The notes under the pieces: model-generated
Told to the model about the DNA's origin: nothing
What the model saw: the letters and a program-made list of their open reading frames with translations, nothing else
Database searches by the model: none
In this document: one piece after another, positions 36,101 through 44,962 of the stretch
Position numbering within the stretch: position 1 is the first letter of the stretch
Layout of the letters: each line of letters starts with the position of its first letter
NCBI GenBank assembly: GCA_945885475.1
Contig: CAMCYR010000007.1
Location: 30,159-94,158, forward strand
From: Chitinophaga pinensis
GTDB lineage: Bacteria > Bacteroidota > Bacteroidia > 2-12-FULL-35-15
Direction of reading: 5' to 3'
Length of the DNA: 64,000 nt
Program-made: the position numbers and the translations under genes

Positions 36101-38151
36101 TTTTCTGAGGTAGTTAATTCCGTTGAATGAATATCACCAGAGTAACAGCCATTGGCAATCATAAAAGGATAATGACCAGGCAAAGGATTGTATGAAGTAA
36201 TATCATCGATACTTAAATCAAAACCACTTCCGGAAGCATGTCCAAAAAACGTCATTAATGACACACCATTATCCATAAATTGCTGCAATGTATCCGATGT
36301 ATTTATGCTGATGGGAGAAGAGCTTGTTTTCAAAAAAGTACTCACCACACCACCATATAAAGTATCTTCAATGGTCGTTTCGTAAGCATTGAGATACGTC
36401 TTAAAAGCGACTTGCTCATACGAAGTGGTACCACCTCCAAAATGCAACACATTCTTCATCCATTCAGCAGGAGGATTTGTCACTGTATTTTCATATTGCT
36501 GCACTTTATTTAAATACGTATCAACATCAACTATTGATTTGGCAGCCAACCGACCAGTTGCAATTGCAGGAATAACTAGACCACCTGATAAGCCTGCGGT
36601 GAATAAATTATCGCTCGAAGGATTTCCGAAAGAAGGAACAAGATCTAAGGCATAATAAGCCGGATCTGTTCTCAAAAGTGCCATATGGTATGCTTTTCCG
36701 ATAAGGAATAAATTTTTTGGAGGACTAGGGAAGCTATTCAATAAAAACTTACTGAAACCTCTTATGGAAAGCGGACTTTTCACGACACCGTATGCAAACT
36801 GATCATATAATTGATCTATCTCTGCGACAACAACATTGTGAAAACCACCAAACATATTTGTACTCCGGTAATTTTTATAATCCTGGGCTGCCGACATTAA
36901 TGATTGATGCGTAACAATAATATAGGCTGAATCAACTGCCATGAGCGCGTAATCGACAAACTGAGCGGAAGGTCCTACAGCCTGTAAAGACAAAACAGAA
37001 GAAATGAAACCATCTGAAGTAATAAAACATTTTTTATCGGCACCGCTATTTGCAATTAATACGCTATCACTTGAGCCATCCGTAACAACATTAATCCGCT
37101 TGGCATTTGTAAGATCATAAACGCGAACAGCTCCGGAAGCGCTAAAATTAGTAATTGCAAAAAATGATTTTGTCTGACTTAAATTTTCTGGAACATAAAA
37201 CAAGTAGCTGTTTTTATTCTCCAGATTCAGTGTATGTGGATATTTTACATTTATATATGACACAGCTGTCCGGTTGGAAGTAAAACCAGAATTGATACTT
37301 GAATATAAGAAATTTGTGAAGGCAGCACCTAAGTTAATTGAAGGAACAGCTTTAACAAATTTGTTTGCAGCATAACCCTTAAACAAAGTATCAACTAATA
37401 AATTGCTGTTGTATTCGATCTTTAATTCGTGATCGGTTAATATAATTGCTGCATCTTTTGATGCACCAATAGCAACCGTTGTGATTATTGAATTTGGTCC
37501 GGCACTATAAACATTGGAAGTGGGCACGCTATAAGAAACAGAACCACCGAGATTAATTACATTGGCATCAAACCACCCTTCCGCTTTTGTGTAACGCGCA
37601 TCCGTTCCACCAACATTATCCGTTTCACCTTCATAATATCCATTGTGAAAATCGAGCACTTCATCTCTTATAAAATAATCATCGGGAACATACGAACTGA
37701 AAGCAATATCTGTTTCCACCTGCATACGGTTATTTAAAATAGAGGAATTCCAAGTTAAAAAATAAACTGCGGTATCATTAATTAAACTATAATAGGGGTT
37801 TGGAACAAATCCTGTATTCACATATAAAGAAGAATCGAGGACGCCATCATTTTTCTGAGCATAAAACTCAATGAAATCAGAACTATTAAAAACGTTATCA
37901 CTTTCTCCTTCGATGTAAATAAATTGCTGAAGGCCGTTATGAAAAAGCTGGAAATTTTTGGGATTAATTGTACCGAGGGGTATTCCGGCATTTGCAAGCG
38001 TGGCTGAATCAATTCGAAACACCCCATTTTGTGCGATTTTTATTTTATAATAATATTGAGAGTAGTTGATCCATTCGTTGCCATATGTTTGCGCTCTCAT
38101 CTGCAAAGAGATTAAAATCATCACACATAAAACAAGTAAACGTTTGATCAT
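33145..38151 (-). CDS. porU2: C25 gingipain-like protein, putative second T9SS sortase PorU2
   Basis: A 1668-residue surface protein with a signal peptide (MIKRLLVLCVMILISLQMRA). A C25 peptidase domain is centred on His638 (LMTFFGHASGSGFD) and Cys669 (PFMIANGCYSGDIHSTE). A CARDB-like region with SIVIYVVRTNLG lies near 790-900, and long beta domains follow. The C-terminal FlgD/sorting-type domain begins MNYPNPFSTATHFVFTL and ends with FGKMFLMR. It is longer than PorU at 653 (1294 aa), but the ends and the catalytic core match. It is directly downstream of a PorV-like gene with ATGA overlap, which repeats the porU/porV pair. It may process a subset of T9SS cargo or anchor itself; neither is demonstrated. 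Confidence 0.88.
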   Translation of the reverse strand: MIKRLLVLCVMILISLQMRAQTYGNEWINYSQYYYKIKIAQNGVFRIDSATLANAGIPLGTINPKNFQLFHNGLQQFIYIEGESDNVFNSSDFIEFYAQKNDGVLDSSLYVNTGFVPNPYYSLINDTAVYFLTWNSSILNNRMQVETDIAFSSYVPDDYFIRDEVLDFHNGYYEGETDNVGGTDARYTKAEGWFDANVINLGGSVSYSVPTSNVYSAGPNSIITTVAIGASKDAAIILTDHELKIEYNSNLLVDTLFKGYAANKFVKAVPSINLGAAFTNFLYSSINSGFTSNRTAVSYINVKYPHTLNLENKNSYLFYVPENLSQTKSFFAITNFSASGAVRVYDLTNAKRINVVTDGSSDSVLIANSGADKKCFITSDGFISSVLSLQAVGPSAQFVDYALMAVDSAYIIVTHQSLMSAAQDYKNYRSTNMFGGFHNVVVAEIDQLYDQFAYGVVKSPLSIRGFSKFLLNSFPSPPKNLFLIGKAYHMALLRTDPAYYALDLVPSFGNPSSDNLFTAGLSGGLVIPAIATGRLAAKSIVDVDTYLNKVQQYENTVTNPPAEWMKNVLHFGGGTTSYEQVAFKTYLNAYETTIEDTLYGGVVSTFLKTSSSPISINTSDTLQQFMDNGVSLMTFFGHASGSGFDLSIDDITSYNPLPGHYPFMIANGCYSGDIHSTELTTSENYVINPNKGMIGYLASVGLGVPYALNMYSSVFYKQTANSNYGKSVGSAIKNVIAFNELAALSDPILLATCNEMTLHADPAIVINAHKKPDYKITNSDVFFDLTKPAPDSIVIYVVRTNLGRASNDSIFTQAYRTFPDGSNQTYLSFSIAPKFKDTIAIKIPWDFSKDIGLNKVRITLDYFNRVDELNETNNATTDITFMISGGDIVPIYPYEFAIIPKDTVTLKASTADMFAPIRDYVFQIDTTDTFGSPLMETSPLISSVGGVISWKPSFNFDPTLVYYWRVSPDSTSATSSFKWRESSFQYIPDKRGWEQAHFFQFKNDRYQYVNFNRPLRKFDFVNDIKSLQCNNGISSYINWMNVNYKINGSLEYVSSWAIPGFTLAVFDPVSNICVKSISVGGGFSQFGSYTYSPIGTPENACDFFDTDSVNRAKITNFIMNDIPNGFNVLAYSQDYHSIPSYEESLYLAFESLGSSQIRTVPSQRSYILYGTKGDPIGSAAELIADSLNSFIQLDTALISNWNEGSISSPVIGPAFSWDSLSWKQHTIDGLSSDDSIFVQLIGIMPDGSEDTLANFNSSQLDIGNLGTYANASVYPNIRLVAYMRDDTLNTPPQLERWQVMYTPVPEAAINPALAYYAKDSVDEGDNIIVHLPIQNISEYTFSDSLLVTYWIEDANRINHPLPSKLKKNLFAPSEIIMDTINVNTNSYPGTNALWVEVNPIHPTDTLDLPKTQLEQYHFNNIVRIPFNVSVDKTNPLLDVTFDGVHILNSDIVSSKPNILIQLKDENQFLALNDTNDFKLFILSPSLPIAQRIYFGPLMSFVPAVLPNNSCKINLTPALTEDGKYQLIVQAKDKSDNQSGAIDYKINFEVINRSTITEVMNYPNPFSTATHFVFTLTGAEVPTYFKIQILTITGKVIREITNDELGALHIGRNITDYAWDGKDEFGDQLANGVYLYRVVTSIRGDEIEKRESGADQHFKKGFGKMFLMR

Positions 38152-39227
38152 TTGACTTTTTTGTTGATATCCACTTTGATTGAGAAAACATTGGAGTAAA
38201 GAGCAACAGATTGATCACCAATATCTGTTAGAGCATAATCGATGTAAACAGATTTGATCTTAACACCGACTCCAATATTCGGCTGAAATGTTTTTATTTT
38301 TTTCCCAAGCGCATCCGTATATGTTTGGTAATTCCCCAGTCCTGCGCGCAAGAAAATCACATTCATATACGAAGCCTCTAAACCTAAATGAGGATCTAAA
38401 CTAACGGCCTTACTTTTTATAAGTACATTTCTTTTCCCGTCAAAAGTAGCATCCACATTTAATTCCGCCAACAAAGAAACCTTCTCATTAAAATCGAATT
38501 TACGCGCAGCGCCCAATAATAATTTTGGCAAAGTAATCTCAACAGAGTTCTCAGGAATTTCATTTCCAGTAGCTAGAAACACCTGTTTGGTTTCCTCTGA
38601 TAAATTAAAACTCCATGCATTAAAAGTAGACGTGACATCACGTGCCATCGCAGCAAATTTCCATTTTTTATAATCATACTGCGCACCGGCATCCAGTCCA
38701 AAACCCCATGCACCGGCAAAATCACCCACTTTCCTGCGAATGATCTTCACATTTGCTCCCAAGCGCAATCCGGGGATCTTCAGTTGTTTTGCATACGAAA
38801 CCAAAAAGGCATAATCAACGGCAGAAAAAGTTGTGATCCTGTTGTAATCAACATTCCCGTTTGCATCAATCAATTCGGTTGTATTGGGAATATCATCAAC
38901 ACCAAAACGAATTAAACTTAAACCCAAGACACTCGTTGAATCAAGACGCGTGGCAAATGCTCCGTAATCATATTTGGCAATACCGGCAAAATATTCGCTG
39001 TGCATCAAGGCAACCTGATGTTGGTTTTTGATACCCAACAAACCAGCCGGATTCCAATAGCCGGCGGTAACATCGTTTACAGAAGTAACGTATGAATTTG
39101 ACATACCCAAGGCTCTTGCCCCAACACCAATATTTAGAAACTCATTACTGTATTTCGGAGCCTGAGCAACAACCGTTGAAAAAAAACATAAAAAAGCGAC
39201 TGTAGCAGCGGAAAATTTCTTATTCAT
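38148..39227 (-). CDS. porV2: PorV-family outer-membrane protein, putative PorV2
   Basis: A 359-residue beta-barrel protein with a signal peptide (about 20 residues ending VVAQ). The PorV/UPF0164-type N-terminal hallmark follows: EFLNIGVGARALGMSNSYV, then DVTAGYWNPAGLLGIK and the barrel strands. The last strand region is NVFSIKVDINKKVK. It resembles PorV (1-616), which has the matching RAGGMGDVG segment. Its stop overlaps the porU2 start as ATGA, so the two are translationally coupled. The product would scaffold PorU2 in the outer membrane as PorV does for PorU; this is inferred from the pairing. Confidence 0.87.
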   Translation of the reverse strand: MNKKFSAATVAFLCFFSTVVAQAPKYSNEFLNIGVGARALGMSNSYVTSVNDVTAGYWNPAGLLGIKNQHQVALMHSEYFAGIAKYDYGAFATRLDSTSVLGLSLIRFGVDDIPNTTELIDANGNVDYNRITTFSAVDYAFLVSYAKQLKIPGLRLGANVKIIRRKVGDFAGAWGFGLDAGAQYDYKKWKFAAMARDVTSTFNAWSFNLSEETKQVFLATGNEIPENSVEITLPKLLLGAARKFDFNEKVSLLAELNVDATFDGKRNVLIKSKAVSLDPHLGLEASYMNVIFLRAGLGNYQTYTDALGKKIKTFQPNIGVGVKIKSVYIDYALTDIGDQSVALYSNVFSIKVDINKKVK

Positions 39228-39297
39228 ATAGACAATAAAATTAAACTAATTTACAATAATATCCAAACCTTTATCAAACGAATTTATCGCTCGGATA

Positions 39298-39332
39298 TTG
39301 CGTCAGAAAAACCTATTACTTCAGTATATTTG
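39298..39332 (+). promoter_or_regulatory. Promoter of the methyltransferase/glycosyltransferase operon
   Basis: TTG at 39,298-39,300 and TATATTTG at 39,325-39,332 are 24 bp apart, one base over the usual range. Transcription would start near 39,338-39,340, which rules out the TTG at 39,330 as translation start of the next gene. Confidence 0.6.
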
Positions 39333-39347
39333 CATAAATTATTCGGT

Positions 39348-39944
39348 TTGAAGAAAAAAGCTTTCATATATAGTAACATTCACTCTTACCGCTTTTTGAT
39401 GTCATTGCTATATAGAGGCAATTACTATCAACGATTCGATCCTGTATTTAAGCACATTACAGGTAAAAAAGTAACCGAATTATGCTTTGGTGACACCATT
39501 ATTGCCGAGCATTGCAAAAAGAACGGAATCGCCTGGAACGGAATCGACATCAATGAGGATTTTGTAAAAAATGCTTTAAAAAAAGGCTTTACCGCGGAAC
39601 AACAAGATCTAGAACGGAATAATACACTGCCACAGGCCGACACATGCATTATTTGCGGCTCTTTATATCATTTTCATAAAGATCAGGAATCTCTTTTCAG
39701 AAAGATGCTGGACTGCGCCAATCGGGTGATTATTTCGGAGCCAGTAATAAATCTCTCAAATAATAAAGGAATAATTGGTAAATTGGCCAAGGCTTCTGCA
39801 AACGTGAATGGAAAAACACAGGCATTCCGTTATACAGAAAAAATACTATTGGAAACAATAGAAGAACTAAGCAAAAAGTTAATCTTTAAATATACTGTCG
39901 AACAGCAATTTAAAAAGGACTTGATAATTGTTATCAAAAAATGA
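39348..39944 (+). CDS. Class I SAM-dependent methyltransferase
   Basis: About 198 residues. The start is uncertain: a TTG at 39,348 keeps a plausible N-terminus (KKKAFIYSNIHSYRF), an ATG at 39,399 gives MSLLYRGNYYQRFDPVFK, and the TTG at 39,330 lies inside the promoter. The Rossmann-type SAM-binding start is HITGKKVTELCFGDTIIAEH, the acidic motif II is GIDINEDFV, and TCIICGSLYHFHKDQESLF is the post-motif region. The substrate is unknown. It overlaps the next glycosyltransferase gene (ATGA) and probably modifies a glycan or lipid-linked intermediate of the same pathway. Confidence 0.82.
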   Translation: MKKKAFIYSNIHSYRFLMSLLYRGNYYQRFDPVFKHITGKKVTELCFGDTIIAEHCKKNGIAWNGIDINEDFVKNALKKGFTAEQQDLERNNTLPQADTCIICGSLYHFHKDQESLFRKMLDCANRVIISEPVINLSNNKGIIGKLAKASANVNGKTQAFRYTEKILLETIEELSKKLIFKYTVEQQFKKDLIIVIKK

Positions 39945-40873
39945 ATGACATAGAGCTAAGTATTGTTATTCCTGTTTATAACAGCTCTTCCATTATTGAG
40001 GAACTGTATAAACAAATTGCCTTAGCGGTAAAACTTCCCTATGAGATTATTTTTGTGAACGATTGCAGCAAGGATGACAGTTGGCAAAAAATTATTTTGC
40101 TGAGCAAGCTACATCCAGCAATCACAGGAATACATCTCCGTAAAAACAGCGGACAAGACAATGCAATCCTGGCCGGACTTCGTATTTCAAAAGGAAACTA
40201 CTGCGTTATTATGGATGATGATTTGCAACACAACCCGAATGACATCTTACAATTATACAATGAATGTAAGAAAGGATTTGATGTTTGTTACGCAAATTTC
40301 AATTCACACAAGCAAAGTATTATCAAAAACATCGGAAGTAAAACAAATGGCAAGCTGGCAGAACTGCTCGTTTCAAAGCCGAAAGGAATTTATCTTTCTC
40401 CCTTTAAAATAATAAACAAATCGACCGTTACAGAGATTGCGCAATTCGCAGGACCATACCCTTATATTGATGGAATTATTTTAACAATCACTCAAAATCT
40501 TTGTCAGATCAACGTTGAACATCACGTTCGCTTAAACGGGCAAAGCAACTACACACTATCAAAATCGGTATCCGTTTTTATGAAGCTGTTCACTGGATTT
40601 TCTGTATTACCACTGCGCTTAGCCACCATTATTGGATGTATCGCTACTTGTGTTGGATTTATTCTTTCATTAAAATATCTGTACGATTATTTTATCGCAA
40701 AAAATTACATCGAAGGCTGGACGACAGTTGTTGTTCTGATCATCTTTTTCGGTGGGCTAATTTTGATTACTCTGGGAATCATCGGAGAGTATATCGGCCG
40801 AATGTATCTGACCTTGAACAACAAACCACAATATAGCATTTCTGAAATTGTAACAAGTAATGAAAAAGGCTAA
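39941..40873 (+). CDS. Family 2 glycosyltransferase with two membrane segments
   Basis: A 310-residue enzyme of the polyprenyl-phosphate glycosyltransferase group (DPM1/ArnC/GtrB-like). The catalytic domain starts LSIVIPVYNSSSIIEELY; FVNDCSKDDSW and MDDDLQHNPNDI (DxD type) bind the nucleotide-sugar. Two C-terminal membrane segments lie near 230-250 and 262-288 (VVVLIIFFGGLILITLGIIG). It probably transfers a sugar to undecaprenyl phosphate for use by the membrane glycosyltransferase encoded next, with which it overlaps by 14 bp. Confidence 0.9.
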   Translation: MNDIELSIVIPVYNSSSIIEELYKQIALAVKLPYEIIFVNDCSKDDSWQKIILLSKLHPAITGIHLRKNSGQDNAILAGLRISKGNYCVIMDDDLQHNPNDILQLYNECKKGFDVCYANFNSHKQSIIKNIGSKTNGKLAELLVSKPKGIYLSPFKIINKSTVTEIAQFAGPYPYIDGIILTITQNLCQINVEHHVRLNGQSNYTLSKSVSVFMKLFTGFSVLPLRLATIIGCIATCVGFILSLKYLYDYFIAKNYIEGWTTVVVLIIFFGGLILITLGIIGEYIGRMYLTLNNKPQYSISEIVTSNEKG

Positions 40874-42245
40874 GCACCTCCTTCCGTTTTACATTTTACT
40901 CACACTCCTAACAATTTCATGCACTACCATTCCTTTCTTTTGGGATGGGACATTTTTCTCTACACTGTCGGTTTACTTTTATGAAAACGGGATGAATGGA
41001 TATATTGCTCCGTTGCCAATCGACACAGGTGGTTTCCCATTGTATTCAAGCTATTTAACGTTTGCTTGGAAACTTTTCGGAAAAACACTTACTGTCTCTC
41101 ACCTTGCGATACTTCCATTTATATTCGGTATCGTACTTGAATTTTACAAACTTGCAAAACGATTCTTAAATGAGAAAACGATTTTTTTCGCATTGATCTT
41201 ACTGGTCATAGAACCTGTATTTATTACCCAATCGATATTAATGGGTTATGATATTTTGATCGCCTATTTCTTTTTACTCTCCCTGAATTTACTTTACGAA
41301 AAAAAGCAACTTTTATTTTCAATCGCTCTGATATTGCTCTGTTTAATAAGCATACGTGGAATAATGCTGGCATCCGCTATTTTCACAATCGATTTAGTTA
41401 GAGAAAGAAAAATTGACCTTAAGCTTATTCGAAAGTACATCCCTGCTGTTTTCATCTTATTCACCTGGTTTGTCTATCATAAGACAGAAACGGGCTGGTA
41501 TTTGTTTTCACCAACAAGAGAAAATAATGCAGAACAACTTTCCGGAGCAGGAATGTTCATCCGACAATTCATCTATATACTCTGGAAGACAATCGATCTT
41601 GGAAGAATCACATTGTGGATAATTTTGGTCAGCTGCGGATTCTATTTTTTAAAAAAAGATCGTTCAAATAAAACGAAAGAACTGCTGCAACTAATCTTTA
41701 TTCCTTTGGTTGCAATGTCTTTTTTCATGTTGTTGATAAGGAATCCGATCGGACATAAATATTTTTTAGTTGTATTTATACTCTTAAATATCGGCGTTTG
41801 TTATTTGCTGGAACAAATTGATAACAGAAAAAAAAGAACGGTTTTGTATTGTCTGATCTCAATAAGTTTAATTGGAGGGAATTTCATTACCTATCCTCAA
41901 CGGTATGGAAATGCATGGGATTCATCACTAAAAATCCTCCCTTACTTCAAATTAGAAAACGAAATGACTCTCTTTATTTTACAAAATAATATTGCTGACA
42001 AGCAGATAGGAACTCAATTTCCCCTTTCAAGCAAACTCAAGAATTCGCATCTATCCGATTCCTCTTATCAGTTCAGAGACATTGAAAACAAACCAATTAA
42101 CAATTTTCAGTATTTTCTGTATAGCAATATCATTAACACAAATAGAATAAATGACTTGAATAAAATAACGGAACAATGGATAGTCGTAAAAAGAATGCGA
42201 AGCGGAACAATTGAACTTACGCTGTTTCAGAATCCAGACTTTTAG
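40860..42245 (+). CDS. Multi-spanning membrane protein, GT-C glycosyltransferase-like
   Basis: A 461-residue protein with about ten membrane segments. The N-terminus, after the first segment, has an Asp in PFFWDGTFFSTLSVYFYENG followed by PLPIDTGGFPLYSSYL. This resembles the first periplasmic loop of GT-C (ArnT/PMT-like) enzymes, which use polyprenyl-linked sugars. The C-terminal about 100 residues are soluble (KPINNFQYFLYSNI, WIVVKRMRSGTIELTLF). It overlaps the preceding GT2 gene, whose product could supply its polyprenyl donor. Its 3' end overlaps the convergent next gene by 29 bp. The exact family is uncertain. Confidence 0.72.
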   Translation: MKKAKHLLPFYILLTLLTISCTTIPFFWDGTFFSTLSVYFYENGMNGYIAPLPIDTGGFPLYSSYLTFAWKLFGKTLTVSHLAILPFIFGIVLEFYKLAKRFLNEKTIFFALILLVIEPVFITQSILMGYDILIAYFFLLSLNLLYEKKQLLFSIALILLCLISIRGIMLASAIFTIDLVRERKIDLKLIRKYIPAVFILFTWFVYHKTETGWYLFSPTRENNAEQLSGAGMFIRQFIYILWKTIDLGRITLWIILVSCGFYFLKKDRSNKTKELLQLIFIPLVAMSFFMLLIRNPIGHKYFLVVFILLNIGVCYLLEQIDNRKKRTVLYCLISISLIGGNFITYPQRYGNAWDSSLKILPYFKLENEMTLFILQNNIADKQIGTQFPLSSKLKNSHLSDSSYQFRDIENKPINNFQYFLYSNIINTNRINDLNKITEQWIVVKRMRSGTIELTLFQNPDF

Positions 42246-43671
42246 ATCGCTTTATTTTTTTAAACAAGGTATCTTTATCAATACATAGCAAAAAAATAGT
42301 AGACAGAAAGGGTAACGCTACAACTTTGTAACGGACTATTGAACCAATTACAGGGATTGTTAATCCTATAACAGCAAACTGAATAAGTGCAAAAAACAAA
42401 GCAAACACTATAACTTGTTTCTGCTGAAGATTTTTTTTATCAAAGAACAAAATCGCCAAAACCAGTATAAGCAGAAGCCACATATTTTCTAACCAAGAAA
42501 ACAACTGTAAAACATTTTTAATCTTAAACAATGTCGGCTGGGTAAAAACAGTGTATATCGACTTTGGGACTTTTTTCACAATGCCCCAAAAAGAAGCATC
42601 AACTTTTTCGATCTCAATCACTGATTTCGCGGGTGAAATGATATAAAGTAATTTATAAACTGCAGAATCACTTGAGCCTGAAAAAAAAGAAGTATCCTGC
42701 ATATTATCTAATTTCCATGCTAAAAAACTACTTCCTTTTTTTATCGAAAACATGGAATCAAACTTAGGAATGAGCACGTTAACATCAGTGTATTCAATAC
42801 GAATAAAATTTTGGTCGTTCATCAAAAATATCCCGCCATGCGCTTCGCTGATCGCTTTTGATTGTTTATCGGCTAGTAACTTATATACATTGAAACGATC
42901 ACTTGCTTTTGAAAGCAGATGAACAAGTCCTGCACACAAAAATAAAATCAAAACAAACTTCAAAAAATAATTCCGAGATGACATTTTCGAAAGAATCCAA
43001 CTGATCAAAAGTAACGGCAAGAGTGCGGCAAGAATATAAATTTTAAGAAAAAACAATAGTAAAAGCAAAGCGACTACAACAATTAACTTCTTAAGAGTAA
43101 TATTTTTTTCCAGACCAAAGTCTGTCAGATAAACAATAAAGCCGACACAAAACATTGCGATTGTCTCTTTATAGATACCTGCCGTCCAGAATAGAACCGA
43201 AGGCACAAAGTATAATCCAACAATAAGCGCATTTTTTTTTGAAGGGAAATATTTATAAAAAGACTTATAAAGAGCGGTTAATCCGACAAAAGAAAAGAAG
43301 CAAAAGAAAACTATATGAACAAAAATAATGTTAAACGATAAGAAACGGATCAAAAAATTCAGATAAATAATTATCCTTGAATTATTAAATACGGTATCAT
43401 CAAAACTGGAATGCCATCCGGGAATATCAGCAATGGTGGTGTTACCTAAAAACTGGTCAAAAATTATTTTGCTACTCTGGAAATAGAGATTAAAGTCGGA
43501 GTCGATATAATAATAAGTATATACTACATAAACACAAAGCCCTGCAATAACTTTCAAAATAAACAGTCCGCTCAACTCAAGTTTTGAAATAGCAGGAACA
43601 TCAAAAAACTTCATTTTAAACATCAAAAAAATGAAGAAAACAACATATAGAAGAGGCAAAATAATTTGCAT
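42217..43671 (-). CDS. Polytopic membrane protein, possible polymerase or glycosyltransferase
   Basis: A 484-residue protein with about ten membrane helices and a large loop of about 120 residues (roughly residues 270-385, including KQSKAISEAHGGIFLMNDQN and KGSSFLAWKLDNMQDTSF). The helix-rich ends include LIVGLYFVPSVLFWTAGIYK, which has the flavour of EpsG/Wzy or oligosaccharide-transfer proteins (the FWTAGIYKE segment is seen in several). No catalytic motif is certain. It faces the GT genes 39,348-42,245 and may belong to the same glycan pathway despite the opposite strand, but this is position-based inference. Its start is next to the G-rich minisatellite. Confidence 0.68.
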   Translation of the reverse strand: MQIILPLLYVVFFIFLMFKMKFFDVPAISKLELSGLFILKVIAGLCVYVVYTYYYIDSDFNLYFQSSKIIFDQFLGNTTIADIPGWHSSFDDTVFNNSRIIIYLNFLIRFLSFNIIFVHIVFFCFFSFVGLTALYKSFYKYFPSKKNALIVGLYFVPSVLFWTAGIYKETIAMFCVGFIVYLTDFGLEKNITLKKLIVVVALLLLLFFLKIYILAALLPLLLISWILSKMSSRNYFLKFVLILFLCAGLVHLLSKASDRFNVYKLLADKQSKAISEAHGGIFLMNDQNFIRIEYTDVNVLIPKFDSMFSIKKGSSFLAWKLDNMQDTSFFSGSSDSAVYKLLYIISPAKSVIEIEKVDASFWGIVKKVPKSIYTVFTQPTLFKIKNVLQLFSWLENMWLLLILVLAILFFDKKNLQQKQVIVFALFFALIQFAVIGLTIPVIGSIVRYKVVALPFLSTIFLLCIDKDTLFKKIKRSKSLDSETA

Positions 43672-43692
43672 ACTATAAAGATATTAAAAAAA

Positions 43693-44108
43693 GGGGATTG
43701 GGTGATGGGGTGATGGGTGATTGGTGATTGGGTGTTTGGGTGATGGGGTAATTGGGTGATGGGGTAATTGGGTGACGGGGTGATGGGGTGATTGGTGATT
43801 GGTGATGGGTAATTGGGTGATGGGGTGATTGCGTGATGGGTAATTGCGTGATGGGTAATTGGGTGATGGGGTGATTGCGTGATGGGGTGATTGGTGATTG
43901 GTGATGGGTGATTGGGTGTTTGGGTGATTGGTGATGGGTGATGGGGTGATGGGGTGATTGCGTGAATGAGTGATTGGTGATGGGGTGATTGGTGATTGGT
44001 GATTGGTGATGGGGTGATTGGTGATGGGTAATTGGGTGATGGGGTGATGGGGTGATGGGGTGATTAGGTGATGGGGTGATTGCGTGAATGAGTGATGGGG
44101 TGACTAAG
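43693..44108. repeat. G-rich GGTGATT-type minisatellite
   Basis: About 416 bp of degenerate tandem 7- and 8-mers built on TGATTGG, TGATGGGG and TGATGGG, with occasional TAATTGGG, TGTTTGGG and GCGTGAT variants. The plus strand is G-rich. Longer composites recur, for example GCGTGAATGAGTGAT occurs twice (near 43,959 and 44,082). No coding frame is plausible through it. It separates the divergent gene at 42,217-43,671 from pssA, so it may sit in both 5' regions. Runs of four G spaced by 4-8 bases could allow G-quadruplexes. Confidence 0.93.
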
Positions 44109-44185
44109 TTGCCTCACCACAGTTTAGTAGCTTAGAGGTGTATTAATAAAGAAACAAATGAGTAATTTTTAGTAATTTCGCATAA

Positions 44186-44950
44186 ATGAATATTAAAAAA
44201 CACATCCCAAATGCAATTACTTGCGGCAACTTATTATGTGGCTGTATAGCAATTGTTGCTGCCTTCAAAGGCAACTTGGTTACGACCGCTTATTTAGTTG
44301 GAATAGCAGCAGTTTTGGACTTTTTTGATGGCTTTGCAGCCAGGTTATTAAAAGTTGGAGGGGAGATGGGCAAACAGCTAGATTCATTAGCCGACATGGT
44401 AACTTTTGGAGTTGTGCCGGGAATCGTCATGTATAAACTCATCAGCCAGGATTCAGTATATCTTTTTCAGTCGCTTTCAAAAGATCTTTCATCAACGATA
44501 TTAGTGTTTCTCCCATTTATTGCATTTATAATAACTATTTTCTCAGCAGTCAGGTTAGCTAAATTTAACATTGATACCCGCCAAACCGATTCTTTCATAG
44601 GAGTTCCGACTCCCGCAAATAGTATTTTAATATGTTCAATCCCCTTAATAAATGCCTACCAAGCTGAAATTTTCGGATTTCAAATACATTCAATAACAGG
44701 AAACCTATATTTTCTTATCGGATTAAGCCTTTTGATGTCCTACCTACTTATTGCCGAACTTCCTTTGTTTGCGCTAAAATTTAAGAATTTCGGATGGGAT
44801 GCTAATAAACTGAGGTACTCGTTTTTGATAATTTCTGTACTTTTGTTAATACTATTTCAGTTCATTGCAATCCCTTTTATTATATTTTTGTACATCCTTT
44901 TATCGGTCATCAGTAATCGGATGAATAAAACCAAAACAACAGAAAACTAA
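44186..44950 (+). CDS. pssA: CDP-diacylglycerol--serine O-phosphatidyltransferase PssA
   Basis: A 254-residue membrane enzyme that makes phosphatidylserine, the precursor of phosphatidylethanolamine. It has the CDP-alcohol phosphatidyltransferase signature: the region starting DFFDGFAARLLKVGG and continuing GKQLDSLADMVTFGV fits DGxxAR-x8-GxxxDxxxD. About eight membrane segments follow. The start IKKHIPNAITCGNLLCGCIA is typical. It is followed by purS after 12 bp. It lies next to the minisatellite, whose end is 77 bp upstream of the start. Confidence 0.93.
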   Translation: MNIKKHIPNAITCGNLLCGCIAIVAAFKGNLVTTAYLVGIAAVLDFFDGFAARLLKVGGEMGKQLDSLADMVTFGVVPGIVMYKLISQDSVYLFQSLSKDLSSTILVFLPFIAFIITIFSAVRLAKFNIDTRQTDSFIGVPTPANSILICSIPLINAYQAEIFGFQIHSITGNLYFLIGLSLLMSYLLIAELPLFALKFKNFGWDANKLRYSFLIISVLLLILFQFIAIPFIIFLYILLSVISNRMNKTKTTEN

Positions 44951-44962
44951 ATACAATATAAA

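Noticed and set aside
43693..44108. CRISPR array
   Set aside because: The repeats are 7-8 bp, degenerate and contiguous, without unique spacers, and no cas genes are nearby. It is a minisatellite.
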